The position numbers were made by a program, and so were the translations under genes. From assembly GCA_024138025.1 (NCBI GenBank), contig JAMXBD010002741.1, positions 1-64,000 of the forward strand: a stretch of 64,000 bases of DNA, given 5' to 3'. This DNA is from Combretum micranthum (lineage: Eukaryota > Streptophyta > Magnoliopsida > Myrtales > Combretaceae). Positions 1-12,000 of the stretch are shown one piece after another (position 1 is the first letter of the stretch; each line of letters opens with the position of its first letter). Under the pieces are notes generated by a model, which made no database searches, was not told where the DNA came from, and was given only the letters and a program-made list of their open reading frames with translations.

Positions 1-760
1 TTGGTTTAATTTCCGCCAGCAACATATTCTATGATTTGTTATTTTATTTAGGATAAATTATAAAAAGGGAGACCTATGTCTACATAATTTTACAAAAAGT
101 GGCTTTGTTTTTATAAAAAGGTGATGTGTATTTATTATTAATTGACTGTTAAAGTCAATTAGAGCGTATATGTTGCGTTCTAATCTGTCCCAAATAAATA
201 AACTTAAATAAATAATTTTATCAAGTTAATCTATTAAAATTTATAAATAAGTTATAGAAAAAAAAGATGTGTGTGTATAGATATATAACCACAATCGGGT
301 ATATTAGAAAACCACTAGAAAAAAATATAGATTGTGATCCATGATTGTTGATGGATCACATATAGTGGTGGATAGTCATCTACTATTATAGTGGTTTATG
401 ATCACCCGTCATCACAATAGGTTATGTAATCCTTTTAATATTGTGGTTAGTTTTAAAAAATAAAGGTTATTTTTCTATAATTTATTATTTTTATATTTCC
501 TTATCGTAAGAATTATTCGGTGCACTCCTTTTCAGTAATAATTAGACTATAAATTAAGATTTCATTTCATCTATGCTGGGTTTGTACTATTATTTAGATT
601 AAATTGTTTGTATAGTTCAAAACATTGGTACATATAACTGATTCCTTTATATCAAATCCAGTTATATCGTGATTTAAGGCTTCATTATATCCATAGTAAA
701 TTACCTCTGTGTAATTTATATCATTAAATTGCTCTGATTGGTAAGTGCCTAGTAAGTCTT
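1..760. other. AT-rich intergenic DNA, no gene seen
   Basis: No open frame of note and no recognisable protein similarity on either strand. Around 314 a CACTAG followed by an A-run begins a stretch with several direct copies of a TAGTGGT-type motif (about 363, 398), which faintly resembles a CACTA transposon end, but no partner end was found. Confidence 0.5.
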
Positions 761-1332
761 TGTTTTAACCCAACTTCGATTTATGATACCGAAAGCAATC
801 CGAACACAGTACAAGTGATATTTAATCTCACTTCTCTCTCTCTTCGTTATTTAAAGCTAACCCTAACTCTCCTCTCTGTTTCTTCTCTTTCGTTTTATTA
901 GGGTTTTGAGTACTAATTCCTATTTGTTCATGCAGGTTATTAAAAGTATACTATGGCTATTCGAGGAAGCCACCAACTCCTAAACAAGATGTTTCTGTAA
1001 GCTGGGATCCCACCCTTTTCCATTTTCTCCATTGTATTTATACATGCACAGTAGATAAAACTACTTTTGATTACAACAGCTGTTACAATAGATTCAGCTG
1101 TATACAAATCTATTTTTTGTAAAGTTTGCATGTATTCTATTATGTGTAATCTTTAAGCCACTTGGGCTTTTCCCTAAATCTGGTACATCCAGATGTAGAT
1201 CTTTGCTGTATTGGTGTAGATCTGAGCTGTTCCTGTTCAGATCTGAGCTGTCCTTGCTGTTGTGGTATAGATCTGAGCTGTTCCTCTATTGTTGGACTCT
1301 GTTGTTCGTATCTCAGTTGTTTGGTTGTAACA
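761..1332 (-). repeat. Element 1 3' LTR
   Basis: Starts TGTTTTAACC and ends TGTAACA. It aligns along its whole length with 5755-6335 with scattered substitutions and small indels. Near its right end the motif AGATCTGAGCTGT is tandemly repeated three times (about 1218-1285). The polyprotein reading frame reaches the LTR boundary, as is common in gypsy elements. Confidence 0.92.
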
Positions 1333-1347
1333 ACTTTCTCCCCTTCT
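1333..1347 (-). promoter_or_regulatory. Element 1 polypurine tract
   Basis: On the minus strand AGAAGGGGAGAAAGT abuts the 3' LTR. This is the plus-strand DNA primer expected at this position. Confidence 0.75.
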
Positions 1348-1374
1348 GGAAAAATGACCTTGTCCTTAAGGTTA

Positions 1375-2530
1375 AAGTAGGAATAGATCCGTTTAAATTT
1401 GAAAAATCCTCCCAAGTAGCGTCCTCTAATGGTAAACCATCCCATTGAACTAATTCTAAGCCACCTTCGAGCCATGTCGTAAAATTATTCGTGTATCCAA
1501 ATACAAAGGTTAAATTAGGGGATGATCGTCATAGAAGTCTGATGGTAAAGGTAGAGTAGCATCAGTTAAACGCTTAGCTAACTGTAAACAAGATACATGA
1601 AAAACATCATGTATTCGAGCGGCTTGAGGTAGTTCCAGCTGATAAGCAGTGAGTCCCATTCGTTTAACAATACGAAATGGACCGTAAACCTCTATGATAG
1701 TTTATGATGAACATTACTCAAGACTGAAGTCTGCTTGTAGGGTCTTAATTTCACATAAACCCAATCCCCTACAACAAAAGTGACTTCAATACGATGTTTA
1801 TCTGCAAAACGCTTCATCCGTTGTTGAGCAGCTTTGAGATTGGTCTGTAAGATAGAGAGAATTTGATTTCTAGTAGACAGTTCCATGTCAATTGCTTCCA
1901 AAGAAGAATTGCCTCGAACATACATAGGAATAGTGGGAGGTTTTCATCCATAGACTGCTTCAAAAGGAGTCATAGAAGCACCTTCATGTTCAGATGTATT
2001 GTAAGAGAACTCAGCCCATGGTAAAAATTTATACCATTGGGAAGGAACATCCATAACAAAACATCTCAAATATTGTTGGATTGTTCTGTTTAAAACTTCA
2101 GTTTGCCCATCGGACTGAGGATGATAGGCTGAACTATAAGACAACTTAGAGCCACTGAAACGGAATAAATCCTTCCAAAAATTGCTCATGAAAACAGGAT
2201 CCCTATCCGAAACAATGGATCTTGGGAAACCATGCAACTTAACTACCAGTTGTATAAACAACTGAGCCACCTTAGTAGCTGAAAAATTGGAATCCAAGCT
2301 CCCAAATGGCAATATTTGGATAACCTGTCCACCACCACAAAAATAACAAAAAACCCATTAGACTTAGGAAGACAAGTAATAAAGTCCATAGAAATATCCT
2401 CCCAAATGTGCTCGGGTATTGGCAACGGTTGCAATAGCCCAGCTGGTTTTGGGGTAGAGTATTTGGTTTGTTGACAAACCGCATAATCTCAAACAAACAA
2501 CTCTACATCATGTTTCATACAAGGCCAGTA
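1375..2530 (-). pseudogene. Element 1 integrase and chromodomain (broken)
   Basis: Minus-strand fragments carry a relic of the integrase zinc-binding region (about 2460-2510), then the catalytic core. The first Asp is in SMDF (about 2390), the second in VSDRDP (about 2210) and the Glu in SDGQTEVLNR (about 2095), so the D,D-35-E residues remain visible. A frameshift near 2300 separates the first Asp from the rest and a stop lies near 1940. A GDWVYVKLRPY segment (about 1760) is the usual integrase C-terminal module. At about 1400-1470 an alternative frame reads ELVQWDGLPLEDATWEDF, a typical plant chromovirus chromodomain, which in this family is thought to steer integration toward particular chromatin. 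Confidence 0.85.
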
Positions 2531-2819
2531 AAATTGAGCTGCTATCCTTTTATAAGTCTTAAGTATACCAAAATGGCCCGATACTAGAGTTGAATGGAAT
2601 TCCAGTAAAATAGAAGGAATTAACCGAGAAGTAGGAACCAAAAATAATCAGGCTCTGGTATACAATTAACCTTGATGCCATTTTAATGGCCACTTCAAAT
2701 GTTGACTCTGATCCAACTGCTTGTTCACCTCAATAAATTAGAAGTTGGGTATATTCGTGTTTGACAGTATCCAAAATATGCAATAAAGGTGATGAAGTAG
2801 CCAATTGCATAAGAATACC

Positions 2820-4398
2820 ATCATACTGACGAGACAAAGCATCAGCTACAATATTGTCTTGTCCAATTTGTATGTTATAATATAATCATACCCTAAAAGC
2901 TTAGTTAAGTATTTATGCTGTTCAGGAGTAGAAATAACTTGAGTGAGAAGCTCTTTAAGGCTTCGATGATCAGTCCTGATAACAAAGTGTGCACCCAGTA
3001 AATACTATTCCATTTCTTAATGGCTTCTACCACTCCAAACAATTCACGAACATAAGCTGATGCTTTAGTCATATGGCTGGTAATTTCTTACTGAAATAAG
3101 AAATTGGTCTATCACCCTGCAACAACACGGCTCCAATGCCTGATCCTGAAGCATCCGTTTCTACAATAAACTGTTTAGAAAAATCTGGTAAAACAAGTAT
3201 TGGAGCTGTGACTAAAGCATGTTTAAGAGAATCAAAAGCAGATTGAGCCTCTAATGACCATTGGAAAGCATCTTTCTTTAATAAGTCTGTCAAAGGACTG
3301 GCAATTTATGCATAAGCTTTGATGAATCTTCTATAATAACCAGAAAGCCCTAAAAAAGCTCTTAACTGCTTCAAAGATATAGGACTGGCCAATCCTGTAC
3401 TGTTGCTACCTTTTCCGGATCAGGTTGAACACCATGGATAGATACAATGTGTCCCAGATATTCAATAGTAGTTTGACCAAAGACACACTTAGATTTCTTT
3501 AGATAAAAGTGTTAGCTTGAAAAGTAGCAAACACTGTTTCTAAGTGTGCAATATGTTCCTTCAAAGACCTGCTGTAAACAAGAATGTCATAAAAAAAAAA
3601 CAATGAGAAACTTGCGTAAGAAAGGTTTAAAAATGGAATTCATCATGGATTGAAAAGTGGCCGAGCATTGCTAAGGCCAAAAGGCATCACAAGGAACTCA
3701 TAGTGTCCTTCGTGAGTGCGAAAAGCAGTTTTTGAAACATCTGATGGAGCCATCGAATCTGATGGTAACCAGCTCTTAAGTCCAACTTCGAAAATATTGT
3801 AGCACCATGTAATTCATCAAGAAGTTCATCAATTGTGGGAATAGGAAATTCATCTTTAATAGTAGCCTGATTAAGTGCCCTATAGTCCACACAGAAATGC
3901 CAAGAACCGTCTTTTTTCTTAACCAATAAGACTAGAGATGAAAAAAGACTAGTGCTACACTGAATAATGCCTTGTGCCATCATGTCTGTACTTGTTTCTC
4001 AATTTCCTTTTTGGAAATGAGGATATCGATAAGGCCTTACATTCACTGCATCAGTCCCATGTACTAAATGAATATGATGTTGAATGGATCGTAAAGGAGG
4101 AGCAATGATGATGGTGGCTCGAATATTGATGAAAATCTGCCAATAGTTCTTCAATGGAACTATTGTTGGTGGTATTCACTGAAATAGTATCCATCTGAGC
4201 CACCAGAGTATAGCAAGAGGCTACAGCTTGAACCTTAAAGAGCCGCCTTAATTGATTATGAGAAATCAATTGTGCTGGAACAAATGGATCACCCACTAGG
4301 GTAATCTGAGACCCCAAATGAGAAAAAGTCATGATGAGATCATTGTAATCAATTGTGACAGGCCCCAAACCCTGGAGCCACTGAACACTTAAAACCAC
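2820..4398 (-). pseudogene. Element 1 reverse transcriptase and RNase H (broken)
   Basis: After an in-frame TAA at 4399-4401 the frame continues with the protease-RT linker. RT is recognisable from [18 protein letters not shown] (about 3890) and [11 protein letters not shown] (about 3770), then shifts frame near 3745. The catalytic YVDD box is damaged: at about 3595 only a YDILVYS-like remnant survives next to an A-run. The RT-RNase H connector is open at 3069-3293 ([18 protein letters not shown]). The RNase H end motif VADALSRQ is visible near 2850. Copying DNA from RNA is the family role; this copy cannot do so. Confidence 0.85.
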
Positions 4399-5715
4399 TT
4401 ATGCTCCTTGAATATCCAAAATATAAAAAGTATCTTGAAAAGTGAAGCCCTGAATATTCATTGGAACCAAATTACATTGCCCTTGACATTGAAGTTTTGG
4501 ACCATTGCCTAACATGACATGAAATTGTGATGTTGGAATTACGGTAAGACCTAAATGATTGGCAACTCTACTATGCATAAAATTGTGAGTACTACCAGAA
4601 TCAACAAGTACAGCAATCTTACAAGAATTAATAGTGCCTTGAAATCTAAGTGTTCGAGGAAACATGTCCCCATTTAAAGCATGGTAACTGATGGTGCAAT
4701 GCATATCACTCTCCTCATGTGAGTCTGAAATAGTTTCTACCTCAATATCTTCTTGAATCTCTGACAGAAGCAAAAGAAATTTTGCTTTACATTTGTGAAA
4801 TCTGTGAAATTTCTCATCACAGTTATAACAGAGGCCCTTGTCTCGTCTAGCTTGCATTTCTGCAGGAGTCAGTCGTTTAATAGGTAGAGAAGTAGAAGTA
4901 GAAGTGGAAATAGAAGTAGTACCTACTGAGGATGAAGTGTTTGGTAGTAGTGGTTTTGAAAATTGTAATGGTGGTGAAGTGTATGTGGAAGAAGTGGGTT
5001 TAAAAGTTTTAAAAGTTCGAAAACCTTCAATCTGCTCCTTAAGTTTGTCTTCATGCATTCTGGCTAACCAGATTGCATCCATTAAATCTCTGGGTCGAGA
5101 AATTTGAACTTCTCGTCTCAAGGCTGGGGTTAATCCTGAAATGAAACAACTAATAAGAAATGATTCAAACAATACAAAGGTACGGTTAGAAAGATCCTCA
5201 AACTTTGATTGATAATGGGAGACAGAAGAAGTTTGAGTGAGTTTAGCAAGCATGCCCTGAACGTCCTCATACCCCGATAGCCCAAATCGTTTTTGAAGGG
5301 CTTTTGAAAACTTAGACCAAGAACTGAGTTGTTTATTGAGGAACATCCATTTATACCAATTTAAAGCATCTCCTTCCAAAGCAAAAGAAGCAATGGTAAT
5401 CCTCTGTTCGTCAGGAATTTGATGGAAAACAAAAAATCGATCAACTTTAAAAAGCCACCCTAAAACATCCTCGCCTGAAAATTTCGAAACTTCTATCTTG
5501 ATTCCTTTCAACAAATTCCGATACTGATTGTTATTATTAGAAAATGATGAATCTTGATCATGAGGACTACCATAATTAACGCCAGAAGATTCTGATTTAC
5601 TTCTAATTTCTCAATTGTCATTCATTTTACTTAAACTATCTTGAATGGCAAGCAATATTTGTTTCATTACATCCATTTCATCCATGGATTCATGGGAACG
5701 AGTAACAGGAGCCAT
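4399..5715 (-). pseudogene. Element 1 gag and aspartic protease (in-frame stop)
   Basis: The frame starts at ATG 5715 (MAPVTRSHESMDEMD) and is broken by TGA at 5611-5613. It reopens in the same frame to 4399, with 371 codons after the Met at 5514. Domains in order are a retrotransposon gag core (WLFKVDRFFVFHQIPDEQRI onward), a proline/serine-rich spacer, a CX2CX4HX4C zinc knuckle (CYNCDEKFHRFHKC, about 4800), and an aspartic protease with catalytic DSG (VLVDSGSTHNFM, about 4590). Gag would form the virus-like particle and protease would mature the polyprotein. The protease motif is intact, but the stops at 5611 and 4399 would prevent a full polyprotein. Confidence 0.88.
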
Positions 5716-5734
5716 GATAGAAAAAAAAGGTTTT

Positions 5735-5752
5735 GTAGGAACGAGAGCACCA
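5735..5752 (-). promoter_or_regulatory. Element 1 primer binding site (not tRNA-iMet)
   Basis: Two bases inside the 5' LTR the minus strand reads TGGTGCTCTCGTTCCTAC. The leading TGG matches a tRNA CCA end, but the rest does not match the initiator tRNA-Met site (TGGTATCAGAGC) used by the other elements here. The priming tRNA was not identified. Confidence 0.6.
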
Positions 5753-5754
5753 AA

Positions 5755-6335
5755 TGTTATAACCCGACTCCGATTTATGATACCGAAGGCAACCCGAACA
5801 CAGTACAAGTGATATCTAATCCTCACTTTTCTCTCTCTTCGTTATTCTAAAGCTAAGTATAACCCTAACTCTCCTCTATTTCTTCTCTTTCGTTTTGTTA
5901 AGGTTTTGAGTACTAATTCCTAATGTTTGTTCATGCAGGTTATTAAAAGTATACTGTGGCTATTCGAGGAAGCCGCCAACTCCTAAACAAGATGTGTCTG
6001 TAAGCTGGGATCCCACCTTTTTCCATTTTCTCCATTGTATTTATACATCCATATTAGATAAAACTACTTTTGATTACAATAGCTGTTACAATAGATTCAG
6101 ATGTATACAAATCTATGTTTTGTAAAGTTTGCATGTATTCTATTCTACGTAATCTTTAAGCCACTTGGGCTTTTCCCTAAATCTGGTACGTCCAGATGTA
6201 GATCCTTGCTGTATTGGTGTAGATCTGAGCTGTTTCTGTTCAAATCTGAGCTGTCCTTACTATTGTGGTATAGATTTGAGCTATTCCTCTGTTGTTGGAC
6301 TCTGTTGTTCGTATCTCGGTTGTTTGGTTGTAACA
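5755..6335 (-). repeat. Element 1 5' LTR
   Basis: TGTTATAACCC to GGTTGTAACA, 581 bp, the partner of 761-1332. Sequence differences from its partner are spread throughout. Confidence 0.92.
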
Positions 6336-7110
6336 ATCTTATACAATGTAAGGCACAAAAAAAATACTTATACAATGTTATCCTCAGCAAAATTACAATG
6401 TTGTTTTTTTTTTTTTTGTTCTAAAATAGATGAATTTCATTTAATAGAGCAGAATTATATCAATTGTACTAACTGATAAAACAAAAAATGACAAACTAAG
6501 AGTTGGGATATGAGAACGCATCCAAGTAATCGGCACATCCCTTCAAATATCAAAGTGTCTCACACTAGGGTATAAATTCTCCAAGAACAAAACTCACCAT
6601 ATTAGCGAGTAAAAAAAATCCCATATAGAAGATGGAAACAAAAGAAAAAGAAAAACAACAAAAGGAACAAAGAAAAAAAATCTAATAATTTCAAAAATAC
6701 TGGTAAATATTAGTCGACTGCCACAATCTTCAATCTAACCAAATCCGTTGAAAAGTAGACTTGTTGTGGTGGAATCGTGATGTTGATGGTCAATGATGGT
6801 GGAAGTGATGAAAAAAAAAACAACAAATTAATGATAAAAAATAGTGGATCTACAAATATTAATATATCAATAATGATGGATCTGCGGATTTATGATGATG
6901 AAGAAAATAGAAACATTTAGAAATAAGGGGCGGCCAGAGGGTATTTTAGGGTGGAGAGAGAGAGAGCACAATGTTGCTACTTACTCACCACCACTTCCAT
7001 ATGCTTGCATGTTGTTGTTTTTTCCCCTAATTTTCTTTTTTAATTTTTTAACTAATAAATTTTATCTAGTTTTGTTGTTTCTCTATAAAACTAGCATAAA
7101 AATAATGGGT
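6336..7110. other. Intergenic, no gene seen
   Basis: AT-rich with A-runs and a short GA repeat near 6954. No coding similarity recognised. Confidence 0.5.
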
Positions 7111-7473
7111 AAATGTGTAGTTTGATATATAAACTTTACACAAAAATTTAATTTAGTATTTGAAAGTTGAAATAGTCAACTTAGTACCCAATAAAACATA
7201 TTATAGCTATTTTAATCATCTCATTAATATCGTTTGCTATATTTGGAGATGGAACAGAGGTAGTATATTTTTGAATTTCTTACTAATGCCTCTAAGACAG
7301 GCTAATATAATATTAATAGATTGTTTCTTTTATATCAAGAAATATCGTAAATAGTGTTAATGAGATGGTGAAAATAACAAAAACATTTATTAGGTATTAA
7401 ATTGATTATTTCAAAAGTTCAGAGACCAAATTAATTTTTTATGCAAAATCTATGTACTAAATTTGACAAATTT
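7111..7473. mobile_element. Fold-back / MITE-like inverted repeat
   Basis: The arm 7111-7235 and the arm 7349-7473 are imperfect reverse complements over about 125 bp, separated by 114 bp. Both arms include versions of TAATTTGGTCTCTGAA, AATACCTAATAAATG and ATCTCATTAA. Two long arms and no coding capacity suggest a non-autonomous DNA transposon. The target duplication and superfamily were not resolved. Confidence 0.6.
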
Positions 7474-8810
7474 CTCTATAAATTATCCATTATATTTACT
7501 CGTTAATCTATCATACTTTAAAAGTACCACTACTCCTATAAATATTAATATTATAAGTTATTGGGTCTGTTTTTTAATTTAAATTTTTTATATATTGCGA
7601 TTCGTGATACTAATTTATATTATACTTATAATTTGATTATACTATTTATACACTCAAGACCACGAAACTTTACGAGGCCATTTTGACTAATGTTTGTAGC
7701 CGCACTCTGATTTATTATTTATATACTTATAATTTGATTATATAATATTAATAGATTGTTTAGAAATCATTGACTTAAGCTCTAATTAGATGCTCAAAAG
7801 TTTGTATTATCAAGGACTCACTGTGAGATTCGAAATATCTCTTACTCCACTTGAGCTAATAGCTCAAAAGGGTCAGGGTATCATAGATTTTGCCTTTTTT
7901 TATCTTTTCTTATCAAATCAAGTTATCAAGGTTTTTTTTTTTTTTTTTGGCTTAATTCTACTTTATTAATTCGTTACAAATGTAAAATATTTAACAGGAT
8001 TAAGTTAACAATTTTTTTATGATTTATTTATTTATTTTCTTAACAAAGTTGAAAGAGGACTGCATGTAAGGCGATGTGAAGCCCATAAAATCTGTTTAGC
8101 TTTTGACTTAAAACTAAAGTGTGTGTATTTTCAGGGACAGTGCTTCATCAAGTCGATAATGGACGCCTTCAGTGAGACAAGTGTTCAGGCCAAGCCCAAC
8201 AAATGAAGGCCCAATTAGTTTTTAACAGTTCAACTGGGCAAAGCTCTACTTCTCTGCTATGGACGGCCTTCATTCTAAAGAGTGAGCTCAGCAGTCAGAT
8301 AAATGGATTTTACAGGTTTCCATCCAGTTTCGTCTTGGCATTCCTTAAGAAGCATGTTAGTGGGCTGGACTCCTGCCTCATCTCACGTTGAATTCTTGTT
8401 AATATAAAATAGATAAAACTAAATAAAGCTAATGAATAAATAATTTATATTATATTATATTTATTCATATCATAACCGTATATTAGATATGTTGTATTGC
8501 ATTACTTTTATATTTTATTTTTGTAACTGTAAACTGAATTATAATGAATTATTTTGATATTATCATATTATGTCAAAAATTACTAGTCTTAACATTTCCA
8601 TCACCAAGATAGGGATACTAAATAGAGGATGTAATTGTAGTAAGAAAGATAGGAAAAAAAGTTACAGAAAACTTGAAGAATGTAGGAAGAGTATGGAGGA
8701 AAGCAAATCCAATTATTCAATTTAATTGATTACTTCAGTGAATTGAATACTTATTGCTTTGGTGCGTCGACATACGTATACATATTGCAATATTTTCTAC
8801 TCAATTTGAA
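7474..8810. other. Intergenic, no gene seen
   Basis: Mostly AT-rich with a T-run at about 7931. The interval 8040-8395 is less AT-rich and contains a 62-codon open frame (8203-8391, plus) with no family I recognise. It could be an untranslated or transposon fragment. Confidence 0.4.
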
Positions 8811-9016
8811 CGAAAAAGTCAATTAGATACTTAGTTTTAAAAATTCTAATTTCATACTTGATTAAACTTTTGTACTCTTAAATACCGTAAAATTATTGTC
8901 TGACACGTATTTCATTACTTAAAGATATAATAAAAGGAAAGTGTTAAATCAAAAATTTAATTAGGTATAAAATCATATTTTTAAAATTTAGGTATCTAAT
9001 TAACATTTTTCATCAA
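8811..9016. mobile_element. Short fold-back element
   Basis: About 70 bp beginning CGAAAAAGTCAATTAGATAC near 8811 is repeated in reverse complement at about 8947-9016, ending ATCTAATTAACATTTTTCAT. The two arms pair across a roughly 65-bp spacer. It resembles a small MITE; no autonomous partner is present. Confidence 0.55.
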
Positions 9017-12000
9017 AGTTTAAGTATTAAATTGGATATTTTTCCTTATTTTTATGCATATTATTTATGCGGTTGAAGGTTCTTTTAATGATTTTTTCCA
9101 ACTTCCTTTCAATACATTTGAAAATTATATTAAACAAGTATTAAAATATATGATCTAATAATTAAATTTCATAATTTCAAGGGTAATATATTAACTTTCC
9201 TAAATCTTCCTTTTCCTTTGTCAGTAAACAATCTTCTATTTTGCTCTCTACTTACACAACATATGACGAAATTGGCCCGTCTATAATTTCATCTTTTGAT
9301 AATATTTGGTAGTGTATCCATATGTTTTGTTTATTTAATTATTTATTTTGCCTAATCCATATGTTTTAACTCATGCAATTTATTAGCAAGCATTTTATCA
9401 CAACCCATTTAATGAGTATTATCCCCAACTCCTGTAATATTTATGTTTTGTTGGTTTCATTTTTAATACACTAGAATGGGCTTATATGCATAAATTATAA
9501 TAATTGTATAATAATGCCATCAAAAGGTTTAATTTTCAAATAAAGTTATCTAATATAGTTATGAACTTTTAATGCATCATGTAATGTATTGGATATTATG
9601 ATGGGAACAACCGAAAATAATAAGTATGGATATATATATATATATATATGATCATGGTCCTCATGCCATTTGTTTGTTGCAATTTACTCATCAAACATTT
9701 CATAATTAGGGAGAAGAAAGAGAGACTAAATATCGTAACGGCTCTATATTGACTTAAATGATCAAATCATCAAAAACAAAGGTTTTATGTGTCTTCGATA
9801 TCAATAAATTTAGATACGGCTCCTGACGAATGTACAATCAAATGGACATCACAAACTGTTGAATCGCGCATGATTACTGATTTGAGATCTTTAAAAGCCT
9901 AAAGAATTCTAGGAATCTAGGCAATTGGCATCAAATTTCAAGATCTAAAACAAAATATCTGAATTTTTGGGATAAAGAGTGAAGAAAGCTTTGAGAAATG
10001 TATTTAATGATAATAGATATTGTCCTCTCATATGCACTAGGCTTATAATATAAAAGAAGCAAGAAATGAAACTCAAAAGGCACAAAGCAATTAACAGTTG
10101 TCGCATCACATAAGTTTGTGGCCTACAGGTCTATGTTGGCAACTTAGAGGATAAAGGCTAGCGGCGTTGAAGACGGCCTTAAAGATTTTGATTTTGTGCA
10201 CTTTCAAAGCCGGCTAAAGGCCAGCAACATAAATTCCAATACTGGCGGTGTAAACCTAAAGCCGGCGGTGTAGTGTAGTGGCCTTCAACAACATCAGCAT
10301 ACAACCTTGTTCTTCTGCCCTATTCGATGTTGCTTCTCCGTAATTGTGAGCCATCTCTTCTACTACATCACTTCCACAATTACTATTATCTAATTGTGCC
10401 CTAATCTTGTACATGGATTGTTCAATTTAAGGATTTAACGTTTTATAAATCCCAACAAGTGTTATCAATGTGACAATGTAAAAGATTAGAGGAATAAAAT
10501 TTTTGTATTTGATTCTGTATACCACTCTTTTCCCTTATCCTTAAAATTTACCCTTTTTTTCAAAAAATAACATGAACGAATAATATTAGGATTCAGGTAC
10601 CATAAGGATAGGATTTTTCGTTGAATTTGTGTAACAGTTGTAATTGTTTGATAAAATATGAACAAAGATTACGTCTTTCATACAATTTTGATGAGTTATC
10701 GCTCTGGTAAATTCCTTTCAAGGCTTTAGGTCCATGATGGCACGACTAAGAATGAGAAAAGAGAGACAGGGAGAGGGGCACTGCTGAAATTAATGATTGC
10801 TGGAGTTATTCGCAAATTGCCATTATTTACGTTCATAATTCCATTATTTTTTAACTGTTAGGCAAAACACAAAATTTCCATTTTGTATAGTCTTCATTTT
10901 TAGTGGACAAGAAATTTAATCCTACCAATCGGGCACTACATTTTATAAAAGATCCTTTCATCATATCGGTTTTAAAATCATCAGCCTTCATCATTTAGTA
11001 TCAGTATGTCCAAATTTCTTTAAACATCAAGATGTCAACTTAAACTTTGTGTCAAGTTTTTCTTCTATTTATCCTAGTCGCTTGTCCACAATCAAATCCA
11101 TGATGACACTGTATACAATATGCAAGTCCATAACACAATTGAGAGATAGAGAGGAAATTAATTTTGTCCCGTTGTATTTTATAATTTTTTAATTTATATT
11201 AAGATCTCTATCATCTTTAACTATTATTGAGATCATAAAATAATAACATTATAATATCATAAAATATTTTATAAATTTTGACAATCTTAATCATTAATTT
11301 ATAAATTAGATGCCTCCAAAAATAAGTCGAATAAGGAAAAATTCTAAAAATTTATATCAATATATTTTGGAAATTTAAGTAAAACAAGGAAAAGTTGAAT
11401 TGATTAAGTACCTGATAATGCATTTACATTATGAAATTGACATGAGAGGTGATATTCAAGTTAGTAGGAGTTCAAGTTCCAAGTTAGTTGATATATTAAG
11501 GTTTAGATAGTAAAAAAAAAAAAAAAAGATTGATATTTTAAAATATTTCACTTAACTTGTAATGCATGACCTAATTGAATTATTTCCGCACATCAATAAC
11601 ATTTATATCTCTAAATATAGAATTATTTACCTAGCTATGCAGCATTCTCACAAGCCATTCTTTTATCAGCCCCTTCCTATGCTTCTTTTCTTCCTTAAGC
11701 AATTCAAATCCACTAAAAGAGATAGAGAGAAAATGAAAGTTGAAAGATAGAGGGAGAGGGAGAGAATCGTCAGCTTTTGTCCGCATGCATCCCCTTTTTT
11801 TTAATTTTTTAATCTATATTTTTAAATTCCTATCATTAAGACTCAAACATTATTAGTTATAGGTACGATTCGGTTGTAAACCGGAAATCTCCATAATCCA
11901 AATTAAGAATTAGTGGAATCGATGGTTCCTACCTGGTTTAATTTTTCAGCTTTTTATTTTTTTAATAAGTTTCTTACACTCCAAGTTAACAATTATTTGA

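Larger units (their letters stand above)
761..6335 (-). mobile_element. Element 1: complete but decayed Ty3/gypsy chromovirus
   Basis: A full-length LTR retrotransposon read on the minus strand. Both LTRs (572 and 581 bp) start TGTT and end in CA. The flanking 5-bp target duplication is GTCTT on the left and ATCTT on the right (one mismatch). Internal order on the minus strand is primer site, gag with a zinc knuckle, aspartic protease, reverse transcriptase, RNase H, integrase and chromodomain, then polypurine tract. The order RT-RH-IN identifies Ty3/gypsy, and the C-terminal chromodomain identifies a chromovirus. In-frame stops at 5611-5613 and 4399-4401 and frameshifts in RT, RNase H and IN make it non-functional. 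The many LTR differences suggest a fairly old insertion. Confidence 0.92.

Noticed and set aside
1162..1448. Cys-rich plus-strand frames, also at 6101-6476
   Set aside because: Antisense readings of the element 1 LTR repeats (AGATCTGAGCTGT).
4838..5107. 89-codon plus-strand frame
   Set aside because: Antisense shadow of element 1 gag.
6892..7125. 77-codon plus-strand frame
   Set aside because: AT-rich, ends in hydrophobic low-complexity sequence and partly overlaps the fold-back element; no family resemblance.
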